Source of the DNA: Vicinamibacterales bacterium
Lineage (GTDB): Bacteria > Acidobacteriota > Vicinamibacteria > Vicinamibacterales > UBA8438
Length of the DNA stretch: 64,000 nt
Direction of reading: 5' to 3'
NCBI GenBank assembly: GCA_958296065.1
Contig: CATQHX010000010.1
Span: 124,001 to 188,000 of the forward strand
In this document: piece by piece, positions 27,985 to 37,600 of the stretch
Layout: every line of letters starts with the position of its first letter
Numbering within the stretch: the stretch's first letter is position 1
The notes under the pieces: model-generated
What the model was told of the DNA's origin: nothing
The model's input: only the letters and a program-made list of their open reading frames with translations
The model's database searches: none
Translations under genes and position numbers: made by a program

Positions 27985-28212
27985 CGTCCGTATCCTCGGC
28001 GGCCTCTCCCTCGTCAAGAAGCACGGTCCCGCCGTCGTCGAGGACGCCGCCACCAGCGCGATCGAACTCGGCGTGCCCACCTACCGTTTCCTGAAGCGCT
28101 ACCTCGACCGCACCCCGTCGCGCCGCTGTCGTTGCGCCAAGTCGACCCCCTCATCCGCGCACTGACCGTCTACCGCGATCTGATCCAACGTAGAACAGGA
28201 GCCCCATCATGA
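27985..28212 (+). pseudogene. IS21 istA tail, frameshifted
   Basis: The sequence reads LGGLSLVKKHGPAVVEDAAT and IELGVPTYRFLKRYLDR, then shifts frame near 28120 and goes on as LSLRQVDPLIRALTVYRDLI and ends RRTGAPS with TGA at 28210-28212, overlapping the next ATG. This is the C-terminus of an IS21-family IstA. The rest of the gene is missing. Before it, 27737-27984 shows nothing I can name. Confidence 0.75.
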
Positions 28213-28527
28213 ATCTCGTCGAACTCGACCAAGCGCAGCGCAAGCTGCGCCTCTCCGGCATGGCCGACGTCCTCGAAACCCGCCTGCTCCAGGCCCAGAC
28301 CGAACAGCTCGCCCCGCTCAACCTCGTCGCCGCGCTCGTCTCCGACGAGCTCCAGCACAGCGAGGACCGGCTGCTCGTCCGCCGACACAAGCAGACCCGA
28401 TTCCGAGATCCCGACCGCTCGCTCGACGGCTTCGACTTCGCGTTCAACAAGAAGACCAACCGCGACCTCGTCTTCGAGCTCGCCATCGCACGCTTCATCG
28501 CCCAGCGCGATGACTTCACACCCGAGT
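28209..28527 (+). pseudogene. istB: IS21 istB, 5' part only
   Basis: The frame starts like IstB (MNLVELDQAQRKLRLSGMAD) and follows the family for about 100 residues to ELAIARFIAQRDD, then loses similarity before the Walker A motif. So the ATPase helper is dead. It overlaps the istA tail as ATGA, the normal IS21 arrangement. The break near 28527 is the left border of the defence locus that follows. Confidence 0.8.
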
Positions 28528-28704
28528 GCCCGATAGAATCTCCCCAGTGAGTGTGACTTCGCACCTGATGCGGGGCACGCCGACCTCGCCATCACAATCA
28601 CTGTGATGCGGGTTGGCGACGTACAACCGCGGGAATGATGGTGTCACCCGACCCAGCCTGGACACGCCGAGCGGCTCCGCAACGGATTCCCTCACCCCGA
28701 TGTC

Positions 28705-31659
28705 GTGCCTGACGTAGTCAACGTTGGTACGGGGCCCGTCCTCGCGCCCGGCGGACGCGTCGTGATCCGCGACGCCGAGTGGGTGATCCGTCGCGTCGAC
28801 CGCTCGCCAGACGGCGGGTACCAGCTCGTCTGCGACGGGGTCTCGGAGCTGGTCCGGGAGCGCGAGGCGATCTTCCTGACGACCCTCGAGCCGGACATCC
28901 AGGTGTTGGATCCTGCCGAGACGCGGCTCGTGCCGGACCCGTCGCCCGGCTTCGCGGACAGCCGCCTCTACCTGGAGAGCCAGCTCCGGCAGGCGGTACC
29001 GAACGATGAGCGCATCCACGTCGCCCAGGAGGCGGCGATGGATCCGGTGCCCTACCAGTTCGAACCGGCCCGACAGGCGCTGCGCCAGCCGCGGCAGCGG
29101 ATCCTGATCGCCGACGCCGTGGGGCTGGGGAAGACGCTGGAGGCGGGCATCCTGGTCAGCGAGCTGATCGCCCGCGGCCGGGGCCGCCGGATCCTGGTGC
29201 TGGCCGTCAAGAGCATGTTGACGCAGTTCCAGAAAGAGTTCTGGAACCGGTTCACGATCCCGCTGACCAGGCTCGATTCGATCGGCATCCAGCGGGTGCG
29301 CAGCCGCATCCCGACCAGCCACAACCCGTTCCACTACTACGACAAGGCGATCATCTCCATCGACACCCTGAAGCAAGACGCCGAGTACCGCACCTACCTT
29401 GAGCAGGCCTACTGGGACGTCATCGTCATCGACGAGGCGCACAACGTCGCGGACCGCGGCGGGGGGAGCGCGCGCGGAGCCGCCTCGCATGGAAGAACGT
29501 CGCTGCGCAGCCGCCTGGCCCGCCTGCTCGCGCGCCGGTCCGACACGCTCATCATGCTCTCGGCGACGCCGCACGACGGCCGCGCGCGCAGCTTCGCGAG
29601 CCTGATGAACATGCTGGACGCGACGGCCATCGCGGACCCTGACAACTACACTCAGGGGGACTTCAGCGAGAAGGGGCTCGTCATCCGGCGCTTCAAGAAG
29701 GACATCCGGGACCAGGTTCGCGACGCCTTCCGCGAGCGGAAGATCGTCCGGCGCCGGTTTCCCGCATCGGAGGCGGAAGAGGCCGCCTACGAGGCGCTGC
29801 TCGCCGTGAAGATGGCGCCGTCCGGATCCGCGGCGACCAGTCCGGTGTCGAAGCGTCGCGACCTCTTCCTCGTCACGTTGGAGAAGGCGCTGTTCTCCAG
29901 CCCGGCCGCGTGCATCGCGAGTGTCGACAAGCGTATCCGCCGAAGAGAACGGGAGATCGACGCCGCGCCCAACGCGCAGGCAGCGGCGGAGGTCGAATCG
30001 TTACAGGTCCTGCGCAAGGCCCTCGCGGCAATCGGACCGGACGACTATGCGAAGTACCAGGCGCTGCTGGCCGCGATCCGCGACAAGAAGCCGTTCGACT
30101 GGAACGCGAGCGACCCGAGGGATCGTTTAGTCGTGTTCACCGAGCGAATCGAGACGCTGAAGTGGCTGCGCGATCGGCTCGCGAAGGACCTGCGGCTCGG
30201 CGACAGACAGGTCGAGAGCCTCCACGGCGGTCTGAGCGACATGGATCAGCAGCGCGTGGTCGAGGACTTCGGCAACGCGGCGCGCCCGCTGCGCCTGCTG
30301 ATCTGCTCCGACGTCGCGTCGGAGGGGATCAACCTGCACTACCAGTGCCACCGGCTCATCCACTTCGACATGCCGTGGTCGCTGATGGTCTTCCAGCAGC
30401 GCAACGGGCGGGTGGACCGCTACGGGCAGGAGCGGACGCCGCACATCGTCTACCTGGTGACCGAGAGTGCGAACGAGACCATCCGCGGCGACACGCGCAT
30501 CCTGGAGGTGCTGGCCGACAAGGACGAACGGGCCCACCGCAACATCGGCGATCCGTCCGCGTTCATGCGCGTCTACGACATCGAGGACGAAGAGGAGATC
30601 ACGCGGGACGCCATCGCCGCCGGTGAACAGGCGGACCGCTTCGACGCGCGTCTCACCCCGGCGTCCAGCCAAGGAGACGACCTGCTGGCGCTGTTTCTCG
30701 GCACGAAGCCTCAAGGAGACGATCCGCCGGCCGAGACGCCGGAGCTGTCCCCGGTGCCGATGTCGCTGTTCGAGAGCGACATCGGCTACTGCGAAACGGC
30801 CCTGCACCGCCTGCGGGAAAAGGACCGTGCGTTGCGGTTCGAAACCGATGTGACCGGCAGCGTGCTGACCCTGGACGCACCGGACGATCTGCAGCGGCGC
30901 TATGGCTACTTCCCGCGGGAGGTGTTGCCGGAGAACGGCCGCTTCGCGCTGACCGCGGACCGGAACCGCATGCGCGACGCCATCGCCGAGAGCCGCCGCG
31001 ACGAGACGACATGGCCGAAGTTGCACTACCTCTGGCGTCTGAACCCGGTGGTCGGCTGGCTGAACGACCGCATGCTCGCCGCGTTCGGCCGCCACGAGGC
31101 GCCGGTGCTGGCCGGCGTACCGAACCTGGCCGCGGACGAGACGGTATTCGTCCTCTCCGGACTCGTTCCGAATCGACGGAGCCACCCGCTGCTGTACGAG
31201 TGGATCGCCGTGGTGTACCGCGAGGCACGCTACGACACTCTGGTCCCGCTCCAGGAGCTGCTCGACCGCACCGGACTCGGACGCGAGGATATCGCGAACC
31301 GGGGCCGGCAAGCGGACATCGACACCCTCGCGCACCTGCTCCCGGACGCCGTGGCGAAGGCCCGCGGGTGGGCGGTCGCCCGCCGGCGCGAGTTCGAGGA
31401 GCGCATCAACGAGAAGCTGAACAGGGAGTTGAACGCGTTGGAAGAGCTGAAGACACGCCAGCTTCGCCAGCTCGAACTGCAGCTCGAACGATCCGACCAG
31501 GCAGAGACGTTCAAGCGCGCTCGGGAGGAGCGCGGCCGCCACGACATCGAGACGATCTTCGAGGAGTATTTCGAGTGGGTTCAGGAGACGATGACCACGG
31601 AGCCGCAGCCCTGGATCAAGGTGGTCTGCGTGATGACGGGCGAGCCGGCCGGTTCATGA
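28705..31659 (+). CDS. SNF2-family helicase, DrmD-like (DISARM-type defence)
   Basis: The 984-residue protein starts at GTG 28705; no strong ribosome site is seen. The N-terminus (about 1-60) is a small beta domain PGGRVVIRDAEWVIRRV. The SNF2 core follows: Walker A ADAVGLGKT near 137, motif II IVIDEAHN near 240, motif III LSATPHDG, and the second lobe with CSDVASEGINLHYQCHR near 535 and QQRNGRVDRYGQ near 565. A long C-terminal half ends in a Glu/Arg-rich coiled coil. Domain plan and neighbours recall DrmD of class 1 DISARM, which restricts phage together with a methylase and a DUF1998 helicase. It heads the operon; the vapB gene begins one base after its stop. Confidence 0.85.
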   Translation: MPDVVNVGTGPVLAPGGRVVIRDAEWVIRRVDRSPDGGYQLVCDGVSELVREREAIFLTTLEPDIQVLDPAETRLVPDPSPGFADSRLYLESQLRQAVPNDERIHVAQEAAMDPVPYQFEPARQALRQPRQRILIADAVGLGKTLEAGILVSELIARGRGRRILVLAVKSMLTQFQKEFWNRFTIPLTRLDSIGIQRVRSRIPTSHNPFHYYDKAIISIDTLKQDAEYRTYLEQAYWDVIVIDEAHNVADRGGGSARGAASHGRTSLRSRLARLLARRSDTLIMLSATPHDGRARSFASLMNMLDATAIADPDNYTQGDFSEKGLVIRRFKKDIRDQVRDAFRERKIVRRRFPASEAEEAAYEALLAVKMAPSGSAATSPVSKRRDLFLVTLEKALFSSPAACIASVDKRIRRREREIDAAPNAQAAAEVESLQVLRKALAAIGPDDYAKYQALLAAIRDKKPFDWNASDPRDRLVVFTERIETLKWLRDRLAKDLRLGDRQVESLHGGLSDMDQQRVVEDFGNAARPLRLLICSDVASEGINLHYQCHRLIHFDMPWSLMVFQQRNGRVDRYGQERTPHIVYLVTESANETIRGDTRILEVLADKDERAHRNIGDPSAFMRVYDIEDEEEITRDAIAAGEQADRFDARLTPASSQGDDLLALFLGTKPQGDDPPAETPELSPVPMSLFESDIGYCETALHRLREKDRALRFETDVTGSVLTLDAPDDLQRRYGYFPREVLPENGRFALTADRNRMRDAIAESRRDETTWPKLHYLWRLNPVVGWLNDRMLAAFGRHEAPVLAGVPNLAADETVFVLSGLVPNRRSHPLLYEWIAVVYREARYDTLVPLQELLDRTGLGREDIANRGRQADIDTLAHLLPDAVAKARGWAVARRREFEERINEKLNRELNALEELKTRQLRQLELQLERSDQAETFKRAREERGRHDIETIFEEYFEWVQETMTTEPQPWIKVVCVMTGEPAGS

Positions 31660-31660
31660 T

Positions 31661-31999
31661 ATGAAGAGCGCGGGGAAGGACGCGAATCGCGGACGCGCGG
31701 CGAAGAAGAAGGCCGAAACCGCGGAGGCGGCGGCTCCCGGGCCGCGCGATGGCCGTAAGTTCGCCCGCGTGTTCATGTCCGGGCGCTCGCGGGCGGTGCG
31801 GCTGCCGAAGGAGTTCCGTTTCGACGTCGACCGCGTGGTCATTCGCCGTGAGGGCCGCCACGTCGTTCTGAGCCTCCCGTTCAAGGACTGGGAGGACTAC
31901 TGGGAGAACGGCGCGCGCTTCACGGATGATTTCTACGAGGCGATGGAGGAGTTGGACAAGGAAGAGCTGCCGCTCGAAGAGAGGGAGCCGTTCGATTGA
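31661..31999 (+). CDS. vapB: AbrB/MazE-type antitoxin (VapB-like) with basic N-terminal extension
   Basis: The 112-residue protein starts at ATG 31661, one base after the helicase stop. Residues 1-30 are Lys/Ala-rich and disordered-looking; residues 32-70 form a swapped-hairpin AbrB domain (ARVFMSGRSRAVRLPKEFRF); the acidic C-terminus (FYEAMEELDKEELPLEERE) is typical of a toxin-wrapping tail. VapB proteins bind their toxin and the promoter of their own operon. Here, the gene is coupled to the helicase upstream, so it is likely expressed with the defence genes. Its stop overlaps the TTG start of the PIN toxin. Confidence 0.85.
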   Translation: MKSAGKDANRGRAAKKKAETAEAAAPGPRDGRKFARVFMSGRSRAVRLPKEFRFDVDRVVIRREGRHVVLSLPFKDWEDYWENGARFTDDFYEAMEELDKEELPLEEREPFD

Positions 32000-32388
32000 A
32001 GATCATGCTCGACACGGATACGTGCATCCATACGCGCAAGCGCTCGCCCGGCTTCGCGCCGCGGCTGTCGCTCGAACACTGCGGCGTCTCGGCCATCGTG
32101 GTGGGGGAACTAGAGTGGGGTGTATCGCGGTCGCGTCGTATCGAGGAGAACCAGGCCGCCCTGCGAGACTGGCTCGTATCCGTGCAGGTGGTCGAACTCG
32201 ATACGCGCGTCGCACAAGAGTACGGTCGCCTGCGGGCGCACCTGCGCGCCATCGGCCAGCCCATCGGCCCCAACGACCTATGGATCGCCGCTCACGCCCT
32301 GGCCCGGGACGTGCCATTGATCACGCACAACCTGTCCGAGTTCCAGCGCGTGCCGGAACTGTCGGTCGAGACCTGGATGACGGCGTAG
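31996..32388 (+). CDS. vapC: PIN-domain toxin (VapC-like)
   Basis: The start TTG 31996 overlaps the antitoxin stop (TTGA). The 130-residue product is a PIN ribonuclease: MLDTDTC with Asp6 and Asp8, VVGELEWG with Glu38, and PNDLWIAAHALARD with Asp94, then LITHNLSEF. These are the acidic residues that bind magnesium. VapC toxins cut tRNA or rRNA and stop translation. It lies four bases before the methylase ATG, so the toxin-antitoxin pair is woven into the operon between helicase and methylase. Confidence 0.87.
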   Translation: MKIMLDTDTCIHTRKRSPGFAPRLSLEHCGVSAIVVGELEWGVSRSRRIEENQAALRDWLVSVQVVELDTRVAQEYGRLRAHLRAIGQPIGPNDLWIAAHALARDVPLITHNLSEFQRVPELSVETWMTA

Positions 32389-32392
32389 ACCC

Positions 32393-35300
32393 ATGCCCGC
32401 CGCGACGTCCGCCGCCTTCACCGGCATCCACAACGAGAACGAGTTCTACAGCCACCACTATCTGTCGGAGATCTTCAGCGGCGACATCCGGGCGACGGTG
32501 GACCGCTGGCGCGAATCCGCGGAAGCCGAAGGCGGACGGACGCCGCATGCCGCGCTGCGCGCCCTGGCCGGCAACTACGTGCGGTTCCGCCGCGACTTCG
32601 AGCGCGAGCGCCGTGGCGGACAACGGCTGAACCTGCAACACAACTGGTTCCGGCAGCTTCTCCCGGCGCTGGGCTACGAGTGGAATCCAGCGAATCACCC
32701 GCTCGACGACGGCGACGAGGTGCCCGTGCTCTGCGCTCTGGGCGGCAAGGCCGGCGCGCCCGCGCTCCTGACGCTCGGCGCGTACGACGCGGAGGCCGAG
32801 GGCGAGGACCCGCTCGCGCTCAAGCCGCACCGGCTGCAGTTCCACGGCGAGACGCCGCCGCCGGAGGCGCTGCTGCGGGAGACCTGGAACGACGTCATCA
32901 CCCGCCGCGTCTTCGGCCAGGATCACCCGCCGCGCTGGCTGCTGGTGCTGTCGTTCAGCCGCGTCCTCCTCATCGAGCGCGGCAAGTGGACGCACAACCG
33001 ACTGCTGCGCTTCGACCTCGACGAGATCCTCGGCCGCCGCGAGGAAGCCACGCTGAAGGCTGCCGCCGCGCTGCTGCATCGCGACTGCCTGCTGCCGCCG
33101 GACGGCCAGAGCCTGCTCGACCGCCTGGACGAGAACAGCCACAAGCACGCCTTCGCCGTCTCCGAGGACCTGAAGTACGCGCTACGCGAATCGATAGAGC
33201 TGATCGGCAACGAGGCCATCCGCTACCTGCGCGACGTGCTCAAGGACAAGCTGTACGAACGCACCGACGACGCGCTGGCCGGACAGCTCGGCCGGGAATG
33301 CCTGCGCTACATGTACCGGCTGCTGTTCCTCTTCTACATCGAGGCGCGTCCGGACCTCGGCTACGCGCCGCTCGATTCCGAGACCTACCGCAAGGGCTAC
33401 AGCCTGGAACACCTGCGCGACCTGGAGCTGGTGCGTCTGACCAGCGAGGAATCGCTGGACGGCTACTACCTGCACCACGCCGTCCAGACGCTGTTCCGCC
33501 TGATCCGGGACGGCTTCGACGGCGCCCGGCGGGGCGGTACCACGGATCTGCTGGCGACGGCCGAAGGGACGCACCTGCAGCACGGCTTTCGCATCCGCGC
33601 CCTCGACAGCGCCCTGTTCCGGAAGAGTTCGACGCCGTTGCTCGACCGCGTGAAGCTGCGCAACCGCGTGCTGCAGCAGGTGATCCGACTAATGTCGCTC
33701 ACCCGACCCGCGAAGGGTCGGCGCGGCCGGCGTGGGCGGATCTCCTACGCACAGCTCGGCATCAACCAGCTCGGCGCGGTCTACGAAGCGCTGCTCTCGT
33801 ACCGCGGGTTCTTCGCCGAAGAGGACCTCTACGAGGTGAAGAAGGCGGGAGATCCCGACGACCCCCTCAAGAACGCCTGGTTCGTGCCGGCGCGCGATCT
33901 GGACGACTACACGGACGACGAACGCGTCTACGACAGGGACGACGAGGGCCGCCGAAAGCTCCGCGTCCACCCCCGGGGCCGATTCATCTACCGACTCGCG
34001 GGCCGCGACCGGCAGAAATCGGCGAGCTACTACACGCCGGAGTCGCTCACGCGGTGCGTCGTCAAGTACTCCCTGCGCGAGCTGATCCCGGACGACATGC
34101 CGGCCGACCGCATCCTCGACCTCACCGTCTGCGAGCCTGCCATGGGCTCGGCCGCGTTCCTGAACGAGGCAGTGAACCAGCTCGCGGAGAAGTACCTGGA
34201 GCGCAAGCAGCGCGAGCTGGGCAAACGGATTCCGCATGCGGAGTACGCGGACGAGCTGCAACAGGTGAAGCACTACATCGCCGACCGGAACGTCTACGGG
34301 GTGGACATCAATCCCGTCGCCCGCGAGCTCGCCGAAGTCTCGCTGTGGCTCAACTGCATCAATCGCGGCGGGCACGTCCCGTGGTTCGGCTATCAGCTCG
34401 TCTGCGGCAACTCGCTGGTCGGCGCGCGGCGGCAGGTGTTCCGGACGACGATGCTGGGCAAGCACAACCGCAAGCCCGAACTGTGGTTCAACCATGCCCC
34501 GGAGCGGGTCGCGCCGCCGGCCGGGCCGGAGGGCGGACAGGAAAGCGACCCCGCGGCGGGAGAGGCGCGCACCCACGCCGCGCTGCGGCCCGCCGGGAGC
34601 GTCTATCACTTCCTGCTGCCGGACCCCGGCATGGTCGCCTACGGCGACGAGGCGGCCAAGGCCTTGGAACCTGAGAGCCTCGGGCGGATCCGGAAATGGC
34701 GCGAGACCTTCTTCAAGCCGTTCGCCGACGAACAGATCGCCGAGCTCGAAGCGCTGTCGGACCGCGTCGACGCGCTCTGGACGCTGCACGCCGAACAGCT
34801 CGCGCGCGATCACCGGGAGACGGAGGACACCCTGCCCGTGTGGGGCCGGCGCGGTGCCGAGGAAGAGCACCGCACCTCGAACAGCTGGAAAGATCGCATC
34901 CGCGCCCAGGGCGTCTTCAGCGCCGACACGCGCACGGCGAGCCCCTACCGCCGGCTGAAGCTCGTGATGGATTACTGGTGTGCGCTGTGGTTCTGGCCGA
35001 TCCGGGAGGCCAGCCGGCTGCCGGACCGCGACGAGTTCCTCAACGATATCTCCCTGGTGCTGACCGGCTCCGTCTACCAGCCCGGCGTCGGTCCCAACCA
35101 GACCGCCGACCTGTTCGGCGCTGAGTACGCGGAGCATGCCGACGAGATCGCGAGACGCATCGCCAACGAGATCGGCATGCTCGACCTCGACAAGCTGTTC
35201 GAGCAGTTCCCGCGGCTCAGGTTCGTCGACGACCTCGCGCAACGGCACCGGTTCCACCATTGGGAGCTGGCTTTCGCCGACCTGTTCTACCGGGAGCGGC

Positions 35301-37534
35301 CGGACGGTTCGGTGCGGGGTGGGTTCGATCTCTTGCTGGGGAATCCGCCGTGGATCAAGGTGGAGTGGGAAGAGGGCGCTGTGCTGGGGGACTACAACCC
35401 GCTGCTCGTATTGCGGCGGCTGTCGGCAAGGAAGATTGCGGCGTTACGGAGGGAGACATTCGCGCACGGGTCAAGCGCAGCCGGTGTACCGCCAGCGTCC
35501 GGCGCTGACGCGACGCAGGACTCGGCGGCCGCCGACATGCCGCACGACCTCGCGGCAACGGGCACGGCGCAGGCTTCGCCAACGAGTGACGACGCGTCCC
35601 GAACCCCGGCGGCTCGTGCGGTCCCGCAGCAGTCGTCAGTGCGCCGAAGCCTACTGGACGTCTGGCTAACCGAGTTCGAGCAGGCCGAGGCGACGCAGCG
35701 TTTCCTGAACGCGCGGCAGAACTATCCGTTGCTGCACCGGCAGCAGACGAATCTGTACAAGTGCTTCCTGCCCCAAGCGTGGATGATCACGAACCGGGTC
35801 GGCGTGGTCGCCTTCCTACACCCCGAGGGCGTGTATACCGATCCGAAGGGCGGCGGATTCCGAGAGGCCCTGTACCCGCGGCTCCGAGCGCACTTTCAAT
35901 TCCAGAACGAGAAGAAACTGTTCGCCGAGATCGACCATCACCGACCGTTCAGCGTCAATGTTCACGGCCGCCCGCGTGCGGTTCCCCGTTTCACGCACAT
36001 CGCCAACCTCTTCGCGCCTGCGACCGTGGACGCCTGCCTCGACCACGACGGCCGCGGCGTTGTTCCCGGCCTCAAGGACGACAACCACGATTGGAACACC
36101 GCCGGACATGCCGATCGCGTTGTCACTGTCACCTTCGACGGACTCGACAGCTTCGCCAAGCTGAGCGACCAGCTTGGCACCTCTCCCATGAGGGCTCGGC
36201 TGCCCGCCCTGCACGCCACGACCTTGCTGCACGTGCTGCGGAAGTTCACCGCCTGGCCGAGGCGACTCGGCGATCTCAACGACGAGTTCTACGTCACCGG
36301 CCAATGGCACGAGACGATGTCGCAGCGCGACGGCACCATCCGCCGCGAGACCCGTTTCCCGAGCCGTTCCGCGGAGCTCGTTCTCTCCGGGCCCCACTTC
36401 TTCGTTGGCAACCCGTTCAACAAGACACCGCGAAGCGCATGCACGCAGAACAGCCACTACGACGTGCTGGATCTCACTGCGCTGCCGAACGACTACCTGC
36501 CACGCACGAACTACTCGCCCGCCTGTGAGGTTGCCGAGTACCGTCGACGCACGCCGATCGTGCCATGGCAGGCGTCCCGAGAAAGCGCCCCCGGGAGAGT
36601 GACGGACTACTACCGCGTGGTGAACCGCCGGATGGTAGATCCCACGGCGGAGCGAACCCTGATCACCGCGCTGCTGCCCAAGGAGGTCTCGCACATCGAA
36701 GCGATCGGCGGCACGGCCTTCCGCGAAATCGGCACGTGCCTTGATTTCTCTGCCCTGTCGATGTCGGTCGTCCTCGACTTCGTCGTCAAGAGCACCGGCA
36801 CTGCAGACCTCCGATATTCGTGGCTCAGTCGCCTCCCGGTCCTAACCGACGACTGCCATCCCCGCCTGCGTAGCGCCCTGCGCCTGCGCGCGCTCCGCCT
36901 CTGCGGTCTCACCGTCCCCTACGCCGACCTCTGGCGCGACGCCTGCCGAGCGGACCTGCCCGGCGCCGGCACTCCCTGCCTCGACGCGTTCCGCGATGAC
37001 GCCTGGACCCGGTGCGACCCCCGCCTGCCGGACGACTTCCATGCTCTGCCGCCTGAGTGGCACCCCCGAGTCCCCCTGCGCACGGACTACGCCCGCCGCC
37101 AAGCGCTCGTCGAGATCGACGTACTTGCCGCCATCGCTCTGGGCTTGACCCTCAAGGAGTTGCTTACGCTCTACCGCGTCCAATTCCCCGTCATGCGCCA
37201 GTACGACGCCGACACCTGGTACGACGGGTACGACGCCAACGGCCGTATCGTGTTCACGGTTTCCAAGGGACTTCCAGGCGTCGGGCTTCCTCGAAGAGCC
37301 ATTCCCGGAGACCAGACCTGCGGCTTGCGAACTCCGAAATCAGAACAGAAGGGTGTCGAACTCGGCTGGGAGGACGTACGCTACCTGATGCACGGCATCA
37401 TCACTCGCCGAGTGACGAACGATACGCTTCCTCACGGTCCTCGGGAGCATCAGATCGAATATCATGCACCGTTCGACTGTTGCGACAGAGAGCGAGACTA
37501 CCGGACAGCGTGGAGAGCGTTCACGAACCGATGA
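32393..37534 (+). CDS. Eco57I/PglX-type N6-adenine DNA methylase, DrmMI-like, very long
   Basis: The 1713-residue protein begins at ATG 32393, four bases after vapC. The N-terminal 550 residues are alpha/beta and helical. Then come SAM motif I CEPAMGSAAF near 577, YGVDINPVARELAEVSLW, and the catalytic motif NPPW (Asn984). A target-recognition-like C-terminal half follows (1090-1713). An Ala/Pro/Ser-rich insertion of about 60 residues (1023-1082) follows the NPPW region. PglX and DrmMI methylases mark host DNA so that the helicases spare it, and some Eco57I proteins also cut. Length exceeds the typical DrmMI (about 1200-1300). No nuclease motif is plain. Confidence 0.87.
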   Translation: MPAATSAAFTGIHNENEFYSHHYLSEIFSGDIRATVDRWRESAEAEGGRTPHAALRALAGNYVRFRRDFERERRGGQRLNLQHNWFRQLLPALGYEWNPANHPLDDGDEVPVLCALGGKAGAPALLTLGAYDAEAEGEDPLALKPHRLQFHGETPPPEALLRETWNDVITRRVFGQDHPPRWLLVLSFSRVLLIERGKWTHNRLLRFDLDEILGRREEATLKAAAALLHRDCLLPPDGQSLLDRLDENSHKHAFAVSEDLKYALRESIELIGNEAIRYLRDVLKDKLYERTDDALAGQLGRECLRYMYRLLFLFYIEARPDLGYAPLDSETYRKGYSLEHLRDLELVRLTSEESLDGYYLHHAVQTLFRLIRDGFDGARRGGTTDLLATAEGTHLQHGFRIRALDSALFRKSSTPLLDRVKLRNRVLQQVIRLMSLTRPAKGRRGRRGRISYAQLGINQLGAVYEALLSYRGFFAEEDLYEVKKAGDPDDPLKNAWFVPARDLDDYTDDERVYDRDDEGRRKLRVHPRGRFIYRLAGRDRQKSASYYTPESLTRCVVKYSLRELIPDDMPADRILDLTVCEPAMGSAAFLNEAVNQLAEKYLERKQRELGKRIPHAEYADELQQVKHYIADRNVYGVDINPVARELAEVSLWLNCINRGGHVPWFGYQLVCGNSLVGARRQVFRTTMLGKHNRKPELWFNHAPERVAPPAGPEGGQESDPAAGEARTHAALRPAGSVYHFLLPDPGMVAYGDEAAKALEPESLGRIRKWRETFFKPFADEQIAELEALSDRVDALWTLHAEQLARDHRETEDTLPVWGRRGAEEEHRTSNSWKDRIRAQGVFSADTRTASPYRRLKLVMDYWCALWFWPIREASRLPDRDEFLNDISLVLTGSVYQPGVGPNQTADLFGAEYAEHADEIARRIANEIGMLDLDKLFEQFPRLRFVDDLAQRHRFHHWELAFADLFYRERPDGSVRGGFDLLLGNPPWIKVEWEEGAVLGDYNPLLVLRRLSARKIAALRRETFAHGSSAAGVPPASGADATQDSAAADMPHDLAATGTAQASPTSDDASRTPAARAVPQQSSVRRSLLDVWLTEFEQAEATQRFLNARQNYPLLHRQQTNLYKCFLPQAWMITNRVGVVAFLHPEGVYTDPKGGGFREALYPRLRAHFQFQNEKKLFAEIDHHRPFSVNVHGRPRAVPRFTHIANLFAPATVDACLDHDGRGVVPGLKDDNHDWNTAGHADRVVTVTFDGLDSFAKLSDQLGTSPMRARLPALHATTLLHVLRKFTAWPRRLGDLNDEFYVTGQWHETMSQRDGTIRRETRFPSRSAELVLSGPHFFVGNPFNKTPRSACTQNSHYDVLDLTALPNDYLPRTNYSPACEVAEYRRRTPIVPWQASRESAPGRVTDYYRVVNRRMVDPTAERTLITALLPKEVSHIEAIGGTAFREIGTCLDFSALSMSVVLDFVVKSTGTADLRYSWLSRLPVLTDDCHPRLRSALRLRALRLCGLTVPYADLWRDACRADLPGAGTPCLDAFRDDAWTRCDPRLPDDFHALPPEWHPRVPLRTDYARRQALVEIDVLAAIALGLTLKELLTLYRVQFPVMRQYDADTWYDGYDANGRIVFTVSKGLPGVGLPRRAIPGDQTCGLRTPKSEQKGVELGWEDVRYLMHGIITRRVTNDTLPHGPREHQIEYHAPFDCCDRERDYRTAWRAFTNR

Positions 37535-37600
37535 CCGGCATCTAGCTGGAAAACCACAGGCACAGCCTTTGACCCGTGAAGGAGGTTACGCAAGCAAATC

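Noticed and set aside
32680-34674. 664-codon plus-strand frame within the methylase gene
   Set aside because: It is Arg/Ala/Pro-rich and overlaps the methylase frame, whose SAM motif and NPPW are plain.
33689-35260. 523-codon minus-strand frame opposite the methylase
   Set aside because: Antisense to conserved methylase motifs, no ribosome site, no domain.
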